Below, one piece after another: positions 38,101-45,167 of a stretch of DNA of 64,000 nucleotides (position 1 is its first letter; every line of letters begins with the position of its first letter). A model generated the notes under the pieces. That model saw only the letters and a list, made by a program, of their open reading frames with translations. It was not told the origin of the DNA and made no database searches. Where the stretch lies: positions 83,403,001 through 83,467,000 of the forward strand of contig CM059587.1 of NCBI GenBank assembly GCA_030407085.1, written 5' to 3'. The position numbers and the translations under genes are program-made. The DNA comes from Trichopria drosophilae. Its lineage: Eukaryota; Arthropoda; Insecta; Hymenoptera; Diapriidae.

Positions 38101-38378
38101 ATCGTCTTTTCATGAACATCATCAGTTTTGGTATCACTAACTTCGGCTTTCGAAGAACCACCATCCGTTTCCATTGCATCCGAAGAGATGTAAGAACCCA
38201 TTGTAGTACCAGACGTTTCCGCTACAATCGCGGTCGATGATGAGAGTCCATTAACGAAAGTAGGAGTAGCAGTGTTGACAGCGTCATCGCGAACCGATTC
38301 TATATCTGATGCTTGCTTTACTGAGGCGGATTCCACTTGTGTTGCTTGTTCGCTTTCTTGGACCAAGGGTGATTCCAT
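7558..38378 (-). CDS. Csrnp/Axud1-like: Cysteine/serine-rich nuclear protein (AXUD1/CSRNP family), four coding exons, 3' end outside window
   Basis: Join on the minus strand: 38378-36695, 19162-18894, 11263-10847, 8166-7558; 561+90+139+203 = 993 residues, no stop. Donors are AAG|GTAAGA, CAG|GTGAGC, CAG|GTGAGT and CAG|GTGAGT; acceptors are CTTAG, TGCAG and CCAG, with phases 1, 0, 0. The family signature is continuous across three junctions: [15 protein letters not shown] then [11 protein letters not shown], then a Cys-rich block (C757, 767, 769, 771, 775, 780, 782, 789, 798, 800, 805) followed by [22 protein letters not shown] proteins are nuclear, reported as DNA-binding transcription activators, with AXUD1 known as Axin-induced. 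Basic stretches near residues 600-616 and KKKK 624-627 are candidate nuclear signals. Family assignment is near certain; direct function here is inferred. The protein is incomplete because exon 7558-8166 ends at a donor. Confidence 0.95.
8187..9960. repeat. TAGT/CTAG-rich degenerate array with a unit of about 113 bp
   Basis: The segment is saturated with GTTAGTATTAGTTACTA-type words. A clear repeat is TCGTGTGCTATTTATTACCG at 8321 against TCGCGAGCTATTTATTACCG at 8434, with flanks also repeated (AGTCGTTAGTATCAGTCATTG near 8387 and 8500). Farther on the units decay. Composition resembles the satellite at 1-7135 but no 250 bp box is present. It fills most of the intron between exons 4 and 5 and starts about 20 bp from the exon 5 acceptor. 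Confidence 0.75.
10085..10800. repeat. GTCTCG-rich degenerate repeat array
   Basis: Repeated blocks of the form GATAATCTCG...CATTAGAAC...TATTCT...GTCTTGTCTCG occur near 10092, 10238, 10427 and 10525, with a related tail to about 10790 (TTGTCTCGTCTTGTCTCGCC). Spacing is irregular, about 100-190. It lies in the same intron as the TAGT array, immediately before exon 4 on the plus strand. Confidence 0.65.
10847..11263 (-). CDS. Csrnp/Axud1-like: Csrnp exon 4: GGSTLGM segment and first half of the cysteine cluster
   Basis: Acceptor ACTTTGCAG precedes 11263; donor CAG|GTGAGT follows 10847; exactly 139 codons, phase 0 at both ends. In order: GGSTLGM, a basic helix-like stretch ([17 protein letters not shown]), an acidic Ser/Asp/Glu linker ([18 protein letters not shown]), then [20 protein letters not shown] and the cluster [16 protein letters not shown]...KCQ. 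The Cys spacing (C-x-C-x-C-x3-C-x4-C-x-C) resembles zinc-binding Cys-rich folds and is diagnostic of CSRNP. The cluster is split by the next intron, with the remaining three cysteines in the next exon. Confidence 0.97.
11628..12571. mobile_element. Foldback MITE, CAGGGTGATCGGCCAACCAT ends, TA duplication
   Basis: The left arm (CAGGGTGATCGGCCAACCAT, then GGTAGAGTTTTTAAG) is mirrored over hundreds of bases to the right end at 12571. TA flanks both ends. The two arms meet near 12.1 kb (the element is 944 bp), with no ORF. The CAGGGTG ends fit TA-targeting Tc1/mariner-like elements. It lies in the exon 3-4 intron. Confidence 0.85.
12572..14469. other. AT-rich intron, with A-rich run and a solo TTAACCCATTAACG end
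   Basis: 12600-12680 is an A-rich low-complexity run abutting the foldback element. At 13317 TTAACCCATTAACGTCC begins a segment resembling one end of the piggyBac-like element at 16243, without a matching second end. The rest is AT-rich intron in which I see nothing. Confidence 0.5.
14470..14733 (+). mobile_element. CRE-bearing MITE, copy 1 (CAGTAAAGTCCCGG ends)
   Basis: Ends are CAGTAGCGTCCCGGTACATTT and the inverse of CAGTAAAGTCCCGGTATATTT; right flank TA. The GC-rich interior has a perfect TGACGTCA palindrome and AGAAGGGGAGCGCC / GGTGGGGGAAA blocks. No ORF. Copies at 18138, 51139 and, inverted and truncated, 53170. Confidence 0.85.
14735..16238. other. AT-rich intron, nothing recognised
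   Basis: Part of the exon 3-4 intron. No repeat ends, exons or RNA genes were recognised here. Confidence 0.4.
16243..17668. mobile_element. piggyBac-like foldback MITE, TTAA duplication
   Basis: TTAA flanks at 16239-16242 and 17669-17672. The ends are CCCATAAAGTCCC and GGGGCTTAATGGG, matching the CCC...GGG rule of piggyBac elements. Arms are inverted over most of the 1426 bp, for example GCCGTTTCCCGGTTCTTACC near 16510 against its inverse near 17365. No transposase. Confidence 0.85.
17673..18137. other. AT-rich intron, nothing recognised
   Basis: Intron sequence between two mobile elements, with only a lone GCCGCCATGTTG word near 18100. Confidence 0.35.
18138..18385 (+). mobile_element. 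CRE-bearing MITE, copy 2
   Basis: TA at 18136-18137, CAGTAGAGTCCCGGTATATTT left end, ATCGGGACTTTACTA right end at 18385, then TA. The same interior as the 14470 copy, but the core site is TGACGTCAC followed by a changed base. 248 bp. Confidence 0.85.
18480..18596. repeat. Small foldback of the CCGACA/TCAAAAA minisatellite
   Basis: GGGTCAAAAAACCGACAAAT at about 18487 is mirrored by TTTGTGGGTTTTTCGACCC ending about 18572, with ACCAGAATTTC beyond. It is a short relative of the 57424-58070 element. Confidence 0.7.
18894..19162 (-). CDS. Csrnp/Axud1-like: Csrnp exon 3: nuclear-signal region and YYFPR motif
   Basis: Acceptor CTCCTTAG precedes 19162 and donor CAG|GTGAGC follows 18894; 90 residues including the split Ala. 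It carries a basic segment ([10 protein letters not shown], then VAKRP), a KKKK run and the highly conserved [21 protein letters not shown] segment (entry in two parts: [11 protein letters not shown] and [10 protein letters not shown]), which opens the CSRNP N-terminal conserved domain. It follows a 17.5 kb intron, and a CpG-rich block lies only about 70 bp upstream of it in gene direction. A methionine just before KKKK could serve as start in a short isoform; that is a guess. Confidence 0.95.
19230..19500 (-). promoter_or_regulatory. CpG-rich block with two DRE-like ATCGATA sites; possible internal promoter
   Basis: CpG-dense non-repetitive sequence starting about 70 bp upstream (in gene direction) of Csrnp exon 3, in an otherwise AT-rich intron. 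It holds ATCGATA at 19306-19312 and 19321-19327, close to the insect DRE TATCGATA, and GAGCGAGCGAG runs. A promoter for a short isoform is an inference; no initiator or donor was convincing. Confidence 0.35.
19501..25126. other. Long AT-rich intron (exons 2-3), sparse diverged repeats
   Basis: Mostly AT-rich sequence. Diverged pieces of the ATGGCGG/GGATCC family occur near 20040, 23610-23640, 23745-23780 and 23920-24065. No exons, RNA genes or complete elements were recognised. Confidence 0.45.
25127..26602. mobile_element. Composite element with ACAGG(C/T)CAACAAAAT ends and nested foldback
   Basis: ACAGGCCAACAAAAT at about 25127 is mirrored by ATTTTGTTGACCTGT at about 26588-26602. The interior has diverged direct repeats of the type CACTGTTTT...TTGATTCAG near 25270, 25440, 25640 and 26190. 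A foldback with CTCTCTAAATCTGAATTAG ends spans about 25934-26562, and another inverted pair (AGTTTAGAGAGTAC / GTACTCTCTAAAC) lies inside it. No ORF. Confidence 0.6.
26603..28394. other. AT-rich intron, nothing certain
   Basis: A slightly GC-richer stretch at 27660-27760 stands out, but I recognise no feature in it. The rest is AT-rich intron. Confidence 0.4.
28395..28429 (-). repeat. Interstitial telomeric repeat, seven perfect CCTAA units
   Basis: Seven perfect CCTAA units, i.e. TTAGG on the minus strand, the canonical insect telomere repeat. It is inside a gene intron, so interstitial. Confidence 0.9.
28430..29400. other. Intron with a non-repetitive, more complex segment at 28940-29260
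   Basis: 28940-29260 looks less repetitive and less AT-rich than the surroundings and may be a conserved non-coding element. No splice-flanked frame was found. Confidence 0.3.
29400..30120. mobile_element. Diverged copy of the 1345-3255 core element
   Basis: TTTCTGGACACTCTAACTGAAAACCTACGA (two overlapping words near 29645) matches the core near 1845. GCTATAATATTTGAAATTCA near 29975 matches the inverse of the core centre near 2110, without the AT-rich insert. Confidence 0.65.
30121..32379. other. AT-rich intron, nothing recognised
   Basis: AT-rich intron of the Csrnp gene. A single CAAAATGGCGGC site occurs near 32254. No exon or element ends were found. Confidence 0.4.
32380..33155. mobile_element. 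Foldback element of the ATGGCGG family
   Basis: AATGTAAAAATTC...GATCCAATATGGCG near 32390 is mirrored by CGCCATATTGGAT...GAATTTTTACATT near 33105-33140. Inner arms include TTTATCTCAATCTGAT against CTGAGATAAATATAA. A smaller nested palindrome lies at about 32910-33020. Confidence 0.65.
33156..34365. other. AT-rich intron, nothing recognised
   Basis: No recognisable feature beyond AT-rich sequence. Confidence 0.4.
34366..34870. repeat. Tandem then inverted copies of the ATGGCGG/GGATCC repeat
   Basis: AATTTTTCGAAATTCAAAAT followed by GGCGG occurs at about 34376 and 34496 (period about 120). Two copies in the opposite orientation follow at about 34660 and 34785 (GTTTTGAATTTCGAAAAACT). Associated words are GGATCC, TATGGCGG and CCCCGAAAACC. 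Confidence 0.8.
34871..36694. other. Intron with scattered ATGGCGG-family fragments, up to exon 2
   Basis: Fragments at 35241-35265 (AAAATGGCGGATCCAATATG), 35515-35540 and 35815-35835. The last is shared with about 24050. Nothing else recognised. Confidence 0.45.
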
Positions 38379-38396
38379 CTCACGGTTTACTTCGCC
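36695..38396 (-). CDS. Csrnp/Axud1-like: Csrnp exon 2: start codon and 561-residue acidic, Ser-rich N-terminal region
   Basis: The acceptor TTACAG precedes 38396; 18 untranslated bases follow, then ATG at 38378 in good context (G at -3, G at +4). The exon encodes 561 residues plus the first base of the next codon and ends AAAAAG|GTAAGA at 36695. The product is low-complexity, rich in Glu, Asp and Ser (for example [20 protein letters not shown]), with no recognisable domain, so it is probably disordered. Its open frame is far longer than expected by chance in this AT-rich DNA, and its GC content is clearly above the flanking introns. It joins the CSRNP core exon in frame (G|CT gives Ala). The long plus-strand frame over 36976-38007 is the antisense shadow of this exon. 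Confidence 0.88.
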
Positions 38397-38783
38397 CTGT
38401 AATCAGAAAAAAAGTGGAGGATTAATCTAATGTAGGGTATTTCCAAAACCTTAAGATAACAATTTAAGTACAAAATATTTTATGATCAGAATTATTAGAG
38501 TTCAACATCGAATATTGCAAAGATCGGCATCGTATCCGGCTAGCTCTGACAAAGAAAAATCTAACCTAAGTTCCTAAGTAGTTGAATAGCCTAGTTTCTT
38601 CGGTACAAGTCGAATATAAGTTAACCCTTATTTGCCCAATATGAGAGAAGCAGGTACGTCAACATCAGCTCAGTTTCTACAGTAGAAAGAATTTTTTTAA
38701 TTTTTGGAAAATACGTTTCCGACTATTTTGAGGTGTGCTCTATCGATTCCCGTTGACCAAATGGTCAAAAAACGACTGATTAA
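38397..38783. other. Intron 1 start, nothing recognised
   Basis: Intron immediately upstream of exon 2. No elements recognised apart from a TTAACCCTTATTTGCCC word near 38630. Confidence 0.35.
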
Positions 38784-39359
38784 CCCTTTGAAGCATATAT
38801 TTTTCGTTACGTTAAATTGACTTGAAATTTGCTACTCGAGGGTTTTCGGGGTCGCTGATTACGAATCCGGAATCTGATTTTCAAAATTCAAAATGTCGAA
38901 TCCAATATGGAGGACACAAATACGAAAATCCATTGAAATATCCTGTATCTTATTACTTGGGAGGTTTTCAGGGTTGTTTTCATTAAATTAAACTGTTGCG
39001 TTTTTACATCATGATGGTCGCCATTTTGAAGCCGTCATTTTGTATTTCGTAAAAGCAATTACGGTATCGTCATCAGCGATATCTAAAACCCTATTATACC
39101 AAATTTCAAATGATAATCTTAAAAAATAGCGTCAATAATGAATTCTTTGGAAAAAAATCGTGATTTTTTCATGTTTGTTTATTTATAAATCATAAATAAT
39201 AAACAATCATATCGTAATAACTGTTTTTATACATTCTTTTATCTGTATAGTAGTAGAAACTAGCAAAAATACCGATTTAAATGCGTTAACTGAAATTTAA
39301 ATTAGCAAATATCAAAGAAATCGAGATGGTAACGTGGGGTACCACCATGCTTCTAAGGG
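38784..39359. mobile_element. piggyBac-like MITE, TTAA duplication
   Basis: TTAA at 38780-38783 and 39360-39363. The ends are CCCTTTGAAGCAT and ATGCTTCTAAGGG, imperfect inverse. The interior includes ATGGCGG-family words (AATCCAATATGGAGG near 38899). 576 bp, no ORF. Confidence 0.65.
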
Positions 39360-40179
39360 TTAATTAATAAATTCTTACACAGATTTAATATTAGTAGCAA
39401 ATTTACTACTCGAACTTAGCAACAGAAACAACTATAGAAAATAACACTATTATTTTGAACTTCAATTGGACAAAAATGCCTTCCTAATCATGGTCCTTAC
39501 AGATAATATTTGACCTAACTGTTTGAAGGTTAACTTATACTTATTTATTACTGTCATACAATATCTAAATGTGCGCTACAAATGCGATAAAATATGAAGA
39601 TAAATAAATATACGTCGTTTCAGTTACACGGTAAAAAAAAGCAAAAGTACGTGTAGATTCTGAAAATGTAGGCTTCAACTATCCCCAATACGGTAACTAA
39701 TCATGATATCGATAATATCATCAATGCCACACTATTCTACAATTTTAATAAGCAAAACGCCTTTTCTCCTGACAGAGAGATGGTTGAAAAAGCTCATCAA
39801 CGAAAATAGAAATAATGCTATTGCTTCAAGTAGGTATAATTGGAATGAAAACAATACGAAACATAAAATAACATCCCAATTCAAAATTCATACATCATGA
39901 GATGTATCATTAGAAATTCTGCATTGCTGCTTAAATAATTATGATGTAATTTTTTATATTCTAAATTTATACTCAAATTTTGCTATAAAATTGCTTCACA
40001 CTAATAAAACACAATCATTCATTAAAATAAGTAATTGCGATTAAGGTTGTGATTCGTCAAGAATAATTTAGCAAAATGGGTAAAGATTTATCACTGAAAT
40101 AAATTCTTAGTAATTTTGACTGCTTTTAAACTACTCAAAATGGTTGAATAGATCCTCAACTAATTTTTAATGTACAGTT
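39360..40179. other. AT-rich intron, nothing recognised
   Basis: Intron 1 of the Csrnp gene; no features seen. Confidence 0.35.
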
Positions 40180-40370
40180 ACGACCGTAAAGAAGTTAAAT
40201 CAACTAAAACTGTAGTTTTACTAAAAACAAACTAAATATGTCTTTATATATATCTTTTCTTTCACTGAATAGTTTTAAACTCCAGTCATTTTTTAAAATT
40301 TAGTCAAATAAACTTTAAAATTTAATTCCACTAGCTTTATTTTTAGTTGATTTAACTCCTTTGACGACGT
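40180..40370. mobile_element. Small inverted-repeat element (MITE-like)
   Basis: AAGTTAAATCAACTAAAA at 40192 is mirrored by TTTTAGTTGATTTAACT ending about 40357, with outer GTAAAG/CTTTGAC also paired. Interior AT-rich. Confidence 0.6.
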
Positions 40371-40799
40371 ATCTTATCAAAATTCGTCGAAGACCTATTA
40401 AAACACGTTAATTAGTTAAAAAGTTAAAAATTTAATTAAAGAGTTAAAAATTTACTAACAATTTTTCTGGACACTTTTTTAGTGGAATTATTTTTAGTTG
40501 AGCTATTGACAGTTCCTTTTTAATATATTAGTATACTCCTTCCTTCAAGCTTATTGATAATATCACATTTTTTTATTTTCAATCAGTCTGAATACTGGGT
40601 AAATATTCACGATATTTATGATTAACTTAAATAAAAAGTTAGTCCTGAGTTATCTTGACTAAAAAAGTAGTTCTTTTGACTACTCTTCTTTAAACTTTCC
40701 AATGGATAATTTTTCCCACGTAAATTTTTTGTCTTCTTTTGAAAAAAAGTAATTCTAATGATAATTAATGATTGACCTTTTATAGTTTAATTATTCACA

Positions 40800-41640
40800 A
40801 TTTACTCATGGATTACATCGATGTTTTTTGTATGCAATACAATTTTATACAAATGGAGACCTTCGTATCCTAATAGTTTTGAGAGTGATCTTTCGAGTGG
40901 CGGTGGTAAAATTTTAAAAAAATAATCTTTAATACATTTTTTTTAAACGTATTGAAAAAAACGCGATTTTTTATATACAATTATTTTTTTAAAGGCAATT
41001 TTCACTGTAATACCGGTTTCTGATCAACAGTTAACCTATCAAAAACGCGTCTCCAATAGTTTTACTTTCAAAAAAATGCTTTCAAATATTTTCATTATTA
41101 TCGATTAAGATTTCTGTTTGTGCGAAAATGGACGTGGATCACTTTCAAAAGGATTATTCAAACTTCAATAACTAATGTTACGATTTTATATAATATAAAG
41201 TATAAAAGGTTAAGTAATGAGAGTAGGTAAAAATTATTTGGGCAGATTAATAAACTTAAAATCGAAATTAGAAAATATTGTAAAACATGTTTATTGCCAT
41301 ACGTGTCTAAAATGTAAACAATTCCTCAATTTTGAAAATTTATTGATATTCAGGCGTCATTTTAAAACCCAAATCAACAAAAATCAAGCGACAGATTAGT
41401 CGGTAATCAGAAACCGGTATCATAGATAAAATTGCCTTTTAAACAAAGTTGTAGCTCAAATATACAATAAACGTTTTTAAAAAAAATGTGTTAAACATCA
41501 TTTTTGTTGAAAATTAGCTCAATGCCATTAGAAAGAGCGACCTCAAAACCAGTGGGATACGGAGGTCTCCATTTTTTGAAAAATTGTTATTGCATACAAA
41601 AACGATTAATAACTGGAAAATCGGTACAACACCAACAATA
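40800..41640. mobile_element. Foldback element, arms about 350 bp
   Basis: TGTATGCAATACAATTTTAT / GGAGACCTTCGTATCC on the left are mirrored by GGATACGGAGGTCTCC / TTGTTATTGCATACA on the right. Inner arms pair ACCGGTTTCTGAT with ATCAGAAACCGGT and AAAGGCAATTTT with AAAATTGCCTTT. Centre near 41.2 kb. No credible ORF. Confidence 0.75.
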
Positions 41641-43296
41641 TATTTCAATTTTGCACCTTCTAATAGTTTATTTTCGGAAAAATGCGATCGCCAAAAATAT
41701 TTTCCATTCGAAATTTGTATTATCGGCTACCGTAATCACAATCCAAGTCCAAGCAAATTATGAATTGGAAATAATTTACAATCAGCCCTACATGATATTC
41801 AAAAGCCAAGGAAAATTAGCAGATTTATCTGTCCCGTATACTTTGTTACTCGTCAGCGTGACATCAAATTTCGCAACATTGAAGTAAAAAAAAGCCTTGA
41901 ATCGGGAAACGTCACTTTAACCGTAAGTAATTTAGCCTTTGAGCAACGATATTCTAATAGGTTCAGTATTTGACTTTTAGGTGAAAATTGATAAACGCGT
42001 CATGATTTCATGTCCGCCATTATTAATTCATTACACCTCAATGATTTTCAGGTTACAAATTAATTTAATTTTCCTGTTTTATTACATTTACTGACAAGTG
42101 AACAACACTTCATATTATCTAAATTTCTTACAGTGAAATGCCACTCTGAATGGAGTAAAAATTGAGCTACTCCGAATACATAAGTTTTTTTAAATATAGC
42201 CTAAATAACTAAACAAAAAATTAATTTAACATTTTTAATGTTATTAATACAGTTGTTATTGTCATACAAAATTGAAAATCTGCGATTTTTTGGAATAAAT
42301 TCATCTTTGTGCAAATTATACAAGTTTGTTTACTATCTATTGATTGATGAGGATTTTAGGGATCTCTAGATATGAATCAGACATTAATTTTGCCAAAATC
42401 AAAATGGCGAATCCAGTATGTCAGAAAAAAATTCGTAACTAGCATTTGTACAATGTTCGTACGGTATATTTTGCCATTTTTAACTTGATAACAATAATAA
42501 CGGGCAAAATGAGATCGATTTCAACATTTATGTTTGTCATAATGTATTCGCCATTTTTAATGTAATAAAAGAAATATCTGATATGTAATAAAAGAAATAT
42601 CTGATTGGTAATAAACGACCTCGAGTAATAAATTTTGTTCCACTCGTGTCGTTTGTTAAATTTTTGTCGGTCGTGCCCGAAACAACACAATCTAATCCGG
42701 GATGTCCTGAGGAACTCCTGAGGCCGTCCAAATATCCGCTTTTGGTAATCAGGAGTTCCTCAGGAGCTCCTGAGGACATCCTGAGACGGGCTTTTGTTAT
42801 TTAGGACTGAATCAGCCATTTTGAATTTAGCAAATCGTCGAATTCTGAATTAGCGACTCCAAAAACCTTCAACCAACTAGATTCAAACGAATCCAATGAA
42901 TTATGAAAAAATGGTCTGTCTTATTGAATCCGCCATTTTTAAAATGCTACTTAAAATTCGTAAACAGTGATCCCAAGAACACTAGTATTTTTTTCTAAAT
43001 GTTTTCACTAGAGTCGCGCTATTTTCAAAAATTGCACTCTCACTCTAAGAAATTTGGGGACTCCATTTGCTAATCTGCGTATTCGGAAAATACACTACAC
43101 TGTTAATGTATCATATGTGTACAAAAAAAGTGCCACGGCTGGTCATGTATCATATACAATAAATTACCACAGTTTTCACTGAATTTACATGAAATTTGGT
43201 GTACTATAGGTTTTTACGTCGCTGAATACGAATTTAATGTCATAATTTCACAAATCAATATGTCGGATTCAATATGGCGACTACAAGTTATACACT
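41641..43296. repeat. Intron with ATGGCGG-family fragments and a CTGAGG/CCTCAG hairpin
   Basis: ATGGCGAATCCAGTATG at 42404, inverse copies at about 42815-42960, and another at 43255-43280. At 42699-42790 GGGATGTCCTGAGGAACTCC is mirrored by GGAGTTCCTCAGGAGCTCC and CCTGAGGACATCC, a GC-rich hairpin. Otherwise AT-rich. Confidence 0.55.
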
Positions 43297-43496
43297 TTGG
43301 AAACCAATTTTTTTTGGCTACCAGTGAAGCGATTAAATAGGAAAATGCCATCAGTTGTCTTATTTCGACCTTGAATTTACATCAACTTTATTTTCCACTG
43401 ACCGTCATATAAGTTCGTTTACTGATAAACAAGACGTACCGTCATGGTTTAGATGCGCGAAAACAAAATTACAAGAAGAAGGATTTTCACCAATTT

Positions 43497-43753
43497 AGAC
43501 GTCTAAAATTGCTCCAAATACTAAAAATGTTATTTTGAAGTCAAATTTAATTCCAAAGTACTCCAAATCGAAAGATTGAACTCGGAGTCAGTTTTCAATC
43601 TAAAATAATAAATTTGAAGTTGGAGTTTACAATTTACTCTTAATTGGAGACGATATTAATGACTAACTCCATGGGATTCAAAGTGTACTCCAAAAGATTC
43701 TACTATATTTACTCTTTATTAGACTGAGAGTACTCCAACCGTTTTAGACAGTA
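43497..43753. mobile_element. MITE with GTCTAAAA...TTTTAGAC ends
   Basis: ACGTCTAAAATTGCTCCAAA (43499) and inverse CTCCAACCGTTTTAGACAGT (to 43753). The interior repeats ACTCCAAA-type words. About 255 bp, non-coding. Confidence 0.7.
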
Positions 43754-43855
43754 ACACAATAGGACCCGTCATCTTATTTCTCATCATCCATCTCGTCATC
43801 TCATCATCTCCACCATCAAACTATTTACTCGTTAATAAGACATGACCGAGAGAAC

Positions 43856-43881
43856 TTTTTGACCTGAATGCAGGTCAAAAA
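43856..43881. promoter_or_regulatory. Perfect palindrome with everted AGGTCA half-sites (ER6)
   Basis: TTTTTGACCTG-AATG-CAGGTCAAAAA: 11 bp arms, 4 bp loop. It contains TGACCT and AGGTCA separated by six bases, an everted nuclear-receptor half-site arrangement. It lies 1.1 kb inside intron 1. Function not shown. Confidence 0.35.
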
Positions 43882-43899
43882 AAGGTAAGCTCACCCTAT

Positions 43900-44992
43900 T
43901 TTGTTTGGGATTCCGCTATAGTAAGTGAAATTCATCTTAATTCGGTTGGAATCACCCGAAGGAATTATATCAATTCGATAAAATTCCACGAGGGCACTGG
44001 GTAGTGGGAAGGGAAGGATCGAATCGTGCAAAACAGTGGATAGTGTCCCGATACAGCTTTCTCGTGCTTCAGCTCTCGTCGGGTAGCTTCGGTGGCTGAA
44101 ATCGGGTTAACCGAGGGCTTAACGCACTCCGAGATAAACAGACATGGGTATTCAGCGTTCCGTCGCTGCTTCCGTCACTCTTACTTCACATTTCAAAATT
44201 CTTACATTTCAAAAACAAAAAATCTTTTCATATTTACCATCCTAATGAACAAATTACAAGACAACTTTCGCAAACTTTTCATTATCTGGATAGTCATCCA
44301 TCACCGTTGGAACTTTTATATTTCCTCCGGCCGTCACCGCTTTTTGAATCTCGCCGTTCCTTTTTCTTCGCGAAATTGAAAATTCTCTTCTTACCGATTC
44401 CTAGAACGTTTCATCTCTACCCTATCTTTAAAATATTATGGTAGAAAGAACTGACGAGGACGGAGGGATCAATAAGCCCTGCTCTTGGTACCGCGCGCCA
44501 CGCTTACGAGAAAGACAGAGATGGAAAAAGGTAGAAACAAGCCGAGCGGATGAATGATACATGTCGTGAAATCAATTCACTGATAAACATCAATTGCGGC
44601 TACGCGTCTTTTCATTTATCTTTGTTCGCGTTGACAAAAAGAAAACAACCTGACGTCTCTGCGATGCTCGAAATTGTTATCGATTTTCTATAGCTCAAAG
44701 CGACGGGAAAACTACGCGCACGCCTGTTTCCTTTTAAATTTCCCGGGCGTTTTATGGAATACTGACGACCATCGCTGACCTGACGTAAATAGAGTCGCTT
44801 GCCGGATACTTTCTCGATTTTAAACCGAAAATATTCACTAAATCCACAATGAGTTTCACTAACAATAATATTCTGGACATTTGCTAAAGATTATCAACTT
44901 ATGTCCCAAAAACAAATTTTTTGGAGTTTGAACCACAAACAACTTCTGCTGCCACAGACACAAAATTCACAAATCCTTCATGCAAAAATTAC
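43900..44992. other. GC-richer intron 1 portion next to exon 1
   Basis: Non-repetitive, CpG-containing sequence between the ER6 palindrome and the exon 1 donor. It may hold regulatory sequence of the gene. No coding exon recognised. Confidence 0.35.
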
Positions 44993-45137
44993 CTTCCGCA
45001 GCGACTAGATCACAAATATCCTCCACTTGAATTCACTATTTTTTCACTATTATTGAAACACGTTAGAGTGCAAAAGTCGAGTCTAAATCCATCGGGCGAA
45101 ACGTTTCCTTGGCTCCTTGTTTACAAAGTTCACCACT
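44993..45137 (-). other. Probable 5'UTR exon 1 of the Csrnp gene
   Basis: Read on the minus strand, an insect initiator-like TCAGT (45139-45135) is followed by about 145 bases ending GCGGAAG|GTAATT, a reasonable splice donor. Joining it to the acceptor TTACAG at 38398-38397 adds 18 bases before the start codon at 38378. The joined leader has an in-frame TAG upstream of that ATG, which supports the chosen start. The leader carries a 9-codon upstream ORF at 45092-45063. No transcript data are available, so exon 1 is an inference from signals and orientation. Other 5' exons, for example near 61.5 kb, are possible. Confidence 0.5.
45063..45092 (-). CDS. Upstream ORF in the Csrnp 5' leader (9 codons)
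   Basis: ATG at 45092-45090 opens MDLDSTFAL and closes at TAA 45065-45063, all inside the inferred 5'UTR exon. The main start codon is out of reach of this frame. If the leader is transcribed as inferred, this uORF could reduce main-ORF translation. It is short and may be incidental. Confidence 0.25.
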   Translation of the reverse strand: MDLDSTFAL

Positions 45138-45160
45138 GACTGGCGGCGGTGATACGCGAG

Positions 45161-45167
45161 ATTAAAA
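45161..45167 (-). promoter_or_regulatory. TATA-like box of the inferred Csrnp promoter
   Basis: TTTTAAT on the minus strand lies at about -30 to -24 relative to the initiator adenine at 45137. It is a weak match to TATAAA, but spacing and orientation fit a focused insect promoter. It falls in a locally GC-richer stretch. Confidence 0.35.

Noticed and set aside
41504..41887. 127-codon plus-strand frame
   Set aside because: Overlaps a foldback arm and has no recognisable motif or splice support.
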